Translations under genes and position numbers: made by a program
Source of the DNA: Glebionis coronaria
Taxonomy: Eukaryota > Streptophyta > Magnoliopsida > Asterales > Asteraceae
Direction: 5' to 3'
NCBI GenBank assembly: GCA_025667525.1
Contig: CM046879.1
Coordinates: 358,050,752-358,114,751, forward strand
DNA: 64,000 bases
Notes under the pieces: generated by a model
The model's database searches: none
The model's input: the letters and a program-made list of their open reading frames with translations, nothing else
What the model was told of the DNA's origin: nothing
Shown: piece by piece, positions 56,849 to 64,000 of the stretch
How positions within the stretch are numbered: the stretch's first letter is position 1
Layout: each line of letters opens with the position of its first letter

Positions 56849-57540
56849 TTCTTGGTCGAGTCAGGCTCGTAACTCGGTTAACAAAAACAAGCGCTTCTCA
56901 GGAGGCAACCCGTTGATCTATCCTTTACCCGTCTTCATAATAAGTGTAGGGGGACCTGCATAGGGTTTGTTGTCTTGTTTCTTATGATGTGCAGGGATTA
57001 AAGCTTCAAAGAGCACTTTTTATGACAATTGACGACCCCTGATTCCGTGTACCCGTCTTATCGGTTCTATCCTAAACTGTCGTGATTCGATATTTCATAT
57101 CTTATATGTTCACATTGAAATTACTATAGTCGTCTCTTCCTTAACGAGATTTAAACAACGTGCACAATGTCCTAAGTGTAGGGGAGTTTACTCCCACATG
57201 CTTAAACATTGAGGACAATGTTTATATCAAGTGTAGGGGGACATCTACCGAAGTAAGTGGGCTTTTCCATTAATTTGTCCTCATTTTAACCGGAAAATTG
57301 GATTTTTCGACATTTTTAAAAAATTTTAATCTATTTTGGACTAGTAGTATAATAGTAATTTCCTTTGTTATAGTTATTTACTTTCTTTGCTAGAATAAAT
57401 TTTGAATAAAGTGGTTTTAATTTTTCAAAGTGATGAATCTTTTGACTCAACCCTAGTTTACTTATCTAAGTTTACTCTAGCTAGTATCCTTAACGTGTTT
57501 AAGTCAAGTTTTGCTAGGATTTTATATAGGGAACTGATTG
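56849..57540 (+). other. Element E 3' noncoding region, cut by F
   Basis: Contains three PPT-like AGTGTAGGGGG tracts (about 56943, 57174 and 57231) and the AAACATTG-AGGA-CAATGTTT hairpin (57204-57223). AT-rich DNA follows up to the F insertion. No frame of note. Confidence 0.7.
57176..57242 (+). promoter_or_regulatory. PPT-like pair around hairpin (element E)
   Basis: GTGTAGGGGAG, hairpin of 8-bp stems (57204-57223), then GTGTAGGGGGAC. Same order as in A, B and D although the LTR of E is unrelated to theirs. Confidence 0.65.
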
Positions 57541-60500
57541 TGGTAAAATACGACCTTTTAGGAAAAAGGCGTATAAGCGGTAAGTATTAAGTGATGATTT
57601 AGGAAAATCAAAGACTAATGACCCAATGAAGTTCGTTTCCCAAGGAGGTATTTGTGTGTGACTAAGATGTAGCAAGATTTGAGATTAATATTAGAAAGAA
57701 GGGGATGAGAAAATAGAATGACGAAGACGTGAAATTAATTACTACAACGACTAAACGTAAATCCGTAAAAATAGCTAAAATAAAAAATAATTCTAAAAAT
57801 TCCCAAAAATTTACCAAAAATCAAAATAAATAAACTAAGAGTTTACCAATGATCAAAATTTTTTCAAACCTTTTAATTAATTAAATACTAATTTTTAAAT
57901 GCTGATTAAAGCCCTAAAAATCAAATTAATTATCAAAAAGCCCAAATAAAGATTTTTCAATTGGTAAACCTCTAAAATGACCTAAAAAGATTAAAAACTA
58001 TTTTTATAAATTTTTAAACTAAGAAAAACTATTTAAAATGATTTTAAACTATTAAAACTTAAAATAATTGTAAAAATTAATCTAAAGATGATAAAATTAA
58101 TCTAAGAATTGTAAAAATCCTATTTTAATGTATTAAAGCTAAGAAAAATATAAAAAGTGCAAAAATGTGAAATTTAAAAAATAATAATAATATAATATTA
58201 AAAATCCAAAAATTATAAAAAATTCTAAAAACTTGCAAACTAGTTTATTTTAACCTAAATAATTAGAAAATGAAAGTGAAATTACCAAAATACCCCTAAT
58301 GGGCCCCCAAATGGGCTGAAACCAAAAACAGTCAACACTAATGGGCTTTTGGCCCCAAAAAGTCAAACTAGGCCCAAATGACCTAAAAAGCCCTATCTGA
58401 CTAAAAATTTAATTCTAAGCATAAAATTCTGAAGGCCCAAAAGCTGAAAATGAGCTTATCACAGCTTAAATAACAAAAAGCTTATTCTTATTGGGCCAAT
58501 AAGCCCATTAAGCAATAAGCCAATGCCATAAGCTCTGCTTAAACACACAACCTTCTTTTGAGATGCCTAAGAGATCTGTGAAAAGAAATTTTGAAAAAGC
58601 ACACTCAATAAGCCAGAAATAAGCCAAGAAGATTTTCACTAAAAGACAAAATAGTCGACTTGGAGTTCTGGACCACCTCAGGACTTGATTCAACTTGCAA
58701 TAGACTCTAAACAACTTAATTAAGCCAAAACAATCAAGAAAAGTTCAATAAGCAAAGCCAAATAAGCTGGATAAGCCAATAAGCACTTATGAAAAAGTCA
58801 AATGAGTTGGTTTTCTAGTCAAACCCTAAAGTCAACCCACCAAATGTTCCAGTATGAACAAATGGGTCAAATACTGAGCACCTATTGCAAAATTAAAGTT
58901 GTTGCATGTTTGAATAAGCTGGAATAGCTTATTGATAAGCTGAACACAAAATTACACTAGCAGTGGCTAGCAGCAGGGGAAAGGAGTTCCCACTGCTTTG
59001 ACTTTTTGACTTGTGATTTGTGAGAGATCCAGTTGGATTAAAGTGGAAACAAGGGCACCCTTGTGATCAGTGAATCTCAAGGAGTCACAATCAAGCAAAA
59101 AATCACACTTCCCATAAGCCAATAAGCACAGAAAAAGCCAACAATGCCTACATATTGCACAGACCTAGCAAATAAGCAGTTATGCACTAATAAGCAGTTT
59201 TAGCATGAATAAGCCAACCAGAATGATCCAAAAGCATACACAAGCTATTATAACTGTTAATAAGCACAAGCAAACTTATTCCAATCACTGAATCAAAGAT
59301 TACAATCAAATCAAAGCATATGCAGGTTTCTGATTATGAACTTCAAGAACACAAATGCCTTATCTGATATAGATGATCACAAATCCAGTTTTAGCACTCA
59401 AATCCTACTTCCCTGGTTGTATTAACTTAGGTTAAACACTTGTTAACCCTAGTCATTGATTAGATCTAGGTGTCCTCTAAATTTCAGCAAATTTAACCAA
59501 GTAATCAAGATTTTATAGCCTATTTATAGATCTAGGTGTTATTAACCACAAAACTTGTAGATAATGAACACTTAACAATAGATAAGCATGCACAACCTCA
59601 GTAGAACCAAGAACAATAACAAAGGAAGGCTTAAACCCCTTTGAATCGGTTAACCCAAACACCCCTTTGGAATGTGATTTTGCAATCTTCCAAGGGATTG
59701 TTGTGTTTTAACCTATCAAACAAGATCCAATCCACCCTAACAAATCCTAAACAACCTCATAAACACAAATCAAGCCTCAAAACACCAATCCACAATAAAT
59801 CATGCAAAATCACCAAAAATACAATAAAATTCAGAAAAATTGAAAAGGGAGAGAGATGTAAACCTCCAAGACTTACATCCAAGCCTTGGAATGCTTGAGC
59901 TGAGGTGTAAGCAAAACAAGCATCAGCTTCCTTGTACCTGCTAAGATCAACAAACCACAATGATGAACAAATAATATGAAACTTCTGATTTTTGAAACAC
60001 AAGCTTTATTGCTTAAAACTTTGCCTCAAAAACCATCAAACATGAATATAGAACTCATAACTTAGCTTATCAAATACCAAACTTTTATAAAACACAAAGG
60101 GAAATCATAAATTTTCAGAAAATCCAACTTTTATTTAATAAAAAGGAATTACAAAGATTTAAAGCTAAAATCTAAACAAGGGACTCTCACAAGTTGAGGT
60201 CACCTTATATAGGACTAGTAGACGATTCTAGAATGCTAACATACATGAAAACCCTTGCTATGAATTTCCAGGAATGCCCTTGAGTGCTTGATGTTTATGA
60301 GCTGTCCAAATGCATCAAACCGTTCATTTTAGCTTTGGGGTTAAGCATTGAGTCTTAGTTGTTGATTTGGCCACGTGTATTGCCTTGGAGAGAAAGTTGT
60401 GATGTGATTGGGTGACGGGTTGGATGGTAGGGTCCATTGGTGAGTGGAGAAGAAGAAATTAATGTTGGGATGGGTTTCAAGTGAGGTGAATCACACGGGG

Positions 60501-61268
60501 GAAAAACCAATTTCATTTAACCCTTTGATGGTAAAAAGTAAAATCTGGGCTCATACGTGCTACAGTAACTCCTTTTGATCCGAGTTTAGGGGTGATGAGG
60601 TGTTTGGCGCGTGTTTAGGAGTTTAAACTTTTAAACTTGGCAGCTTAAGTCCTTGTTCTTTGGAAAAAGGTGTATAAAAAGAATTTCAGCCCATTAAACT
60701 TACTTCCCTTTGTTAAGTAAGTTTTCTTTTCATACTTTTGGCACATAACTTTTCCAAAAAGATTACCAGGGCTTGTTTTGCCAATCTTGAATATTTGAAG
60801 GACTGATTTTGGACTTTCTTGATCTTCAAAGGTCTTCATTGGTTCTTTGACTTCATGAGGGACCATATTTGACAAATTAGAATGGTTGAGGGACTAATCT
60901 TGCCATTTCTTTAAAGTTGAAGGACCATTTTGTAATTTTGACAAACTTAAGGGACCAAACATGTAATTATGAATATACAAGGGTTTTAAGTGTCATTTCT
61001 TCATATTTTGAGGATCAATCTTGTACATCTTTAAGTCTTCAAGGGTTAATCTTGGATAAATCATGAACTAGGGCCCGGTTCTTTGTACGGCTTTGTTTCT
61101 CGTGTCCGTTTTTCCTTGTTTCTTGTGATCTTTTGTCTTTTTCACGATATCCATACCTAAAACATACAAGTAAACAAATACAATTATATATATGGTATTT
61201 ATTGACATTTTAATGCATTTAAAAGCCCGAAAAGAACGATGAGATCATGTACAAATGCCATCTCATCA
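57541..61268 (-). repeat. 3' LTR of element F (3.73 kb)
   Basis: Minus strand starts TGATGAGATGGC at 61268 and ends TTTTACCA at 57541. TATA at 60212-60204. The covarying hairpin is at 59059-59082, the second hairpin at 58972-58997 and the third, CTTATTGGGC/GCCCATTAAG, at 58487-58512. It is very rich in AATAAGC (58440-59230). The short ORF found in other LTRs is broken here after about 15 codons. End block CCTCCTTGGGAAACGAAC near 57635. Confidence 0.9.
60204..60212 (-). promoter_or_regulatory. TATA box, element F LTR
   Basis: Minus strand CCTATATAAGGTG about 1.06 kb into the LTR. Confidence 0.6.
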
Positions 61269-61281
61269 CTCCCCCATACTA
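61269..61281 (-). promoter_or_regulatory. Polypurine tract, element F
   Basis: Minus strand TAGTATGGGGGAG directly before the LTR start; identical to that of D. Confidence 0.88.
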
Positions 61282-63403
61282 ATCCATTGCCGTGCCCTCA
61301 CGCAATGCTATTCAATTTTATTAACCTTTATTGAAAAGTAAAAGACTTGCAATAGTACTACGAAGATGTGTAAAGACATAATGTATGATTTTCATCACGA
61401 ATGTGACTTTTAGGGTCAATGAATAGAAACAAGTAAATGTACCTTAGAGTAAATTTTGTCATCCTTGATTGTCATACATTCCATGCTAAGTGAAAAAACG
61501 AGATCATTGTTGGTACAAGTGACAATGCTAACACTACTCATACGTCCAAATTGTGTAATACTTTTTCTCCCCGCAATCCTAGTTATTATAAAAGAAAATG
61601 GGTTACTAGCATTTTTTAACTATTTGTCATGGATCACAAGTGATTCATATTGACTTATTTGAGTATTTGTTAGTCTGAAAGCAAAGTAGCACGATTTAAT
61701 CGATAGTTAGCCGAAGGACAAAATCTTTTAAAACGGCTTCTCGTGTATCTCCTTAAGTTCAAATCTTGGCATAACTCGTTTCACGATTTGAGACCTTTCT
61801 CGGACCGATATTTGGCATGTACTTCATACTTCAAATCTTGGGAAGGCGTTCTTGAAATTATGGTCTTCTCTTCATATTTTGGAATTTCTTCACTTGACGT
61901 TTTTTAGAGATTCTTCATATTTGGACCACGACTTCATCATTTTTCTTCAATCTTTATTTTGGACTTTGATATACAACGATCCGCCTCCTTTTCGGACTTG
62001 GATATATTTATCCTCATACCTTGTTAGGGTCTTTTTGGATAGACTTTCTCCATGATCTTTAGGGGAGTAATTGCCTTTCGTCGTGTGTCTCGATCCTTCA
62101 TATTGATTTAGGAATAATGATACTTCACATCATCTTGGATCTTTAGCAACAAAATAGAGCTCCTCATGCCTTGTTAGCGCCTTTTTGGATCTTCACCAAT
62201 CTTCGCGTCCCGCTTCAATAAGTTATGCCTTGGCTATGAACTCTATTCAACCCCGAGCAACTTTTAAACGATCTTGTGCTAGAAGCTAAGTAACCTGTCA
62301 AGTCGTACGACCTTACTTATTGAAATTATTTTTATTCCTAATGCATTGATCTTATGGGAAGAAAAAGCCACAATTAAAAACGTATGAGTTTTTGAAAGAA
62401 CATTTTCATGTTCTACGTTTAGCATGATCACTTGTCTAACTCTATCACTTCTCGTTCTTCACTATATAAAGACCTCTAATTAAAGAGACTCGTGAATACT
62501 TAGCCATGCAAGTCAAAATTAAGCCAAATTTGGATTAGCTTTCTTTAAGACTATATCAAATCAAAGTTTTGGGTTTTCAAACCACCTATAGGATCTTGCA
62601 CTTTCTTGGACTGTTTTCAAGTTTAGAGAATGCATTTTATAGTTCCCTTGATAAGTGACTTTCTAGGATCAATTATAGGAACTTGCAAAAAGTTCTTGTT
62701 CTTAACCCGAATGAGCCAAGACTTTCGCGTTTTAAAGTTCCCTATATAAAAGTCTAGAAAAACTTGAATTGAGCGGGTTAAGGAATGTAAAGGGCTCCAA
62801 ATGCCCATCAAGTCAAAAATTAGCTCTTATTCTACCCATAGGAAAATATACATTCGTGTCTTAAAAACACTTATTAAAACTAAGAAAATTTTTAAAATTT
62901 GGCCATTTTTAGCCTTATTAAAAATAAAACAAAACGTTGAAAGTTGGAAAATGTGAGGGCGTAGAAAAGAAAGTACCTATTCACCCCCCATACTACATTT
63001 TCCTCAATTTTTCGAGTCTAAAGGTGGAGCACCCCCATACTAGAGACGAAGAGCCGAATGCTTAGGATCTAGCATGGAAAGGGTGATCAACAATATATCT
63101 AAAGCCGTTTATGAATTATGCTAAAAGATAATTGTTAGAACAATAAAGGATATGTCATGGATTCGTGAAAAACTTCTTCAAACAAACGATGGAGGCTCAC
63201 GTAAACGAACACGAGAGTCTTCAATCGTAGATGATGATGATCTAGATAAGACAATCACAAACAACCAAGACACAACGAGTTGGAAGGGCACAAATCCCCT
63301 CTCATTATTTATTAGAAAGCATAAAAGATAAGCATGGGATCTCCCCCACGAGGCACCTCGTTTTTTATTACAGAGTCATGAGCTCGACTCGATCCCCTCA
63401 ATG
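61282..63403 (-). other. Element F 3' noncoding region
   Basis: About 2.1 kb between the PPT and the integrase stop. Its two ends are like those of A, B and D, but the middle (about 61700-62300) has blocks I do not find in the others, such as CATACCTTGTTAGG and the repeated TTTTTGGATC/CCTTGTTAG pattern near 62020 and 62170. No supported frame. Confidence 0.65.
62982..63043 (-). promoter_or_regulatory. PPT-like pair, hairpin decayed (element F)
   Basis: Minus strand: CTAGTATGGGGGTG (63043-63029), a degenerate AAAATTG-AGGA-AAATGT (63013-62995) and TAGTATGGGGGGTG (62995-62982). The G-tracts are kept while the stem is lost. Confidence 0.5.
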
Positions 63404-64000
63404 CTAATTATCATTGGGGAAGGTGACTTGGTCGAGGTAAACCATTGAAGGAATTTCCCCACCAAAGTAGTGCTTAAGCCTATGTCCATTCACCTTGAAG
63501 TTAGGACCATCATTTTGAGCTAGCTCGATGGTCCCATAAGGAAACACTTGTGTAACGGTGAAAGGACTCGACCAACGGGATTTCAATTTCCCGGAAAATA
63601 TCTTTAGTCTAGAGTTAAAAAGTAACACTTGATCACCAACGTTAAAAACCCGGTTTTTAATCTTTGTATCATGAAACTTTTTAGTCTTTTCTTTGAAAAT
63701 TAATGAATTTTCATAAGCATTGTCTCTTAGTTCATCCAATTCATTCAATTGTATTTTTCCGGTGATCTCCCGCGGTCTTCAAGTCAAAGTTTACATGCTT
63801 AAGGGCCCAATATGCCTTGTGCTCAAATTCCATGGGCAAATGACAATTCATCCCATAGCCTAACTTATAAGGAGTACAACCAATAGGTGTCTTATAAGCG
63901 GTCATAAAGGCCCATAAAGCGTCATCGAGTTTGTCGGACCATGAAGCACGGTTTTCTCCAATCGACCTCTCTAAAATCCTCTTCAAAGCTCGGTTTGAAA
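63404..64000 (-). pseudogene. pol: Element F integrase C-terminal part, frameshifted
   Basis: Enters at the right edge just after the catalytic Glu, at [20 protein letters not shown], then [20 protein letters not shown] (Arg to Met compared with other copies). One extra base near 63745, in CGGAAAAAT, shifts the frame; it goes on as [52 protein letters not shown], ending VTFPNDN at 63404. A single frameshift is the only damage seen in this part. Confidence 0.85.

Larger units (their letters stand above)
49250..57540 (+). mobile_element. Element E: Athila-like, LTR subfamily differs
   Basis: Order: LTR, PBS, gag, protease, RT, RNase H, integrase, 3' noncoding region. Element F interrupts it at 57541, so its 3' LTR is outside the window. 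Its LTR is unrelated to the TGATGAGAC type, but its proteins and 3' cassette are of the same lineage. Confidence 0.85.
57541..64000 (-). mobile_element. Element F: Athila-like, 3' part
   Basis: Minus strand: integrase, 3' noncoding region, PPT and 3' LTR; everything upstream is off the right edge. It inserted into the 3' noncoding region of E; the adjacent bases GATTG (57536-57540) would be one copy of its duplication. Confidence 0.88.

Overview
The window is plant nuclear DNA made almost entirely of nested LTR retrotransposons. I see no host gene, tRNA gene, rRNA gene or CRISPR array. The pol and gag fragments are Ty3/gypsy of the Athila lineage: protease with DLGAS, integrase ending in a GPF..VFPYGT.EL block, a primer-binding site complementary to tRNA-Asp, and LTRs of about 3.6-4.2 kb. 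A Ty1/copia element with a long coiled-coil gag extension is also present. From memory, these gag and linker proteins most resemble retroelement polyproteins of Asteraceae such as Tanacetum; the family-level assignment is inference.

Left half. Element 1 (minus strand) enters from the left edge. It has an unbroken gag-protease frame (1-2681), leader, PBS and a 3.6 kb 5' LTR (3539-7117). It abuts a plus-strand LTR-like repeat, R1 (7118-9550), which lies in the 3' noncoding part of element A. Element A (minus strand) has its pol at 11268-13936 and its gag-protease at 24729-27739, followed by leader, PBS and a 4.05 kb 5' LTR (28478-32531). The two halves are split by element B (plus strand, 13942-24723), which is flanked by the 5-bp duplication CCCTC. 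B is a deletion derivative: a truncated 5' LTR is joined directly to the end of RT and RNase H. Element A in turn sits in a second copy of the R repeat (R2, 32532-34480).

Right half. A short retroelement-like ORF remnant (34481-34776, minus) is followed by a copia element, C1 (LTR 34831-35217, gag 36092-37456, coiled-coil linker 37457 onward). C1 is interrupted by element D (38412-48343, plus, duplication GAAAC), which keeps only two long LTRs and 1.5 kb of 3' noncoding DNA. C1 resumes at 48344 and is cut again at about 49250 by element E, a plus-strand Athila-like element with a different LTR. E runs through gag, protease, RT, RNase H and integrase with many breaks. Element F (minus strand, LTR 57541-61268, integrase 63404-64000) interrupts E and leaves the window on the right.

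Inferred order of insertion: the R2 element, then A, then B and R1, then element 1 on the left; C1, then D and E, then F on the right. The most interesting non-protein signals are a hairpin in the LTRs whose stem covaries between elements, a conserved cassette of two PPT-like tracts around a small hairpin after integrase, a short sense ORF that starts within the first bases of six LTRs, and the mismatched ends of the two LTRs of element D.
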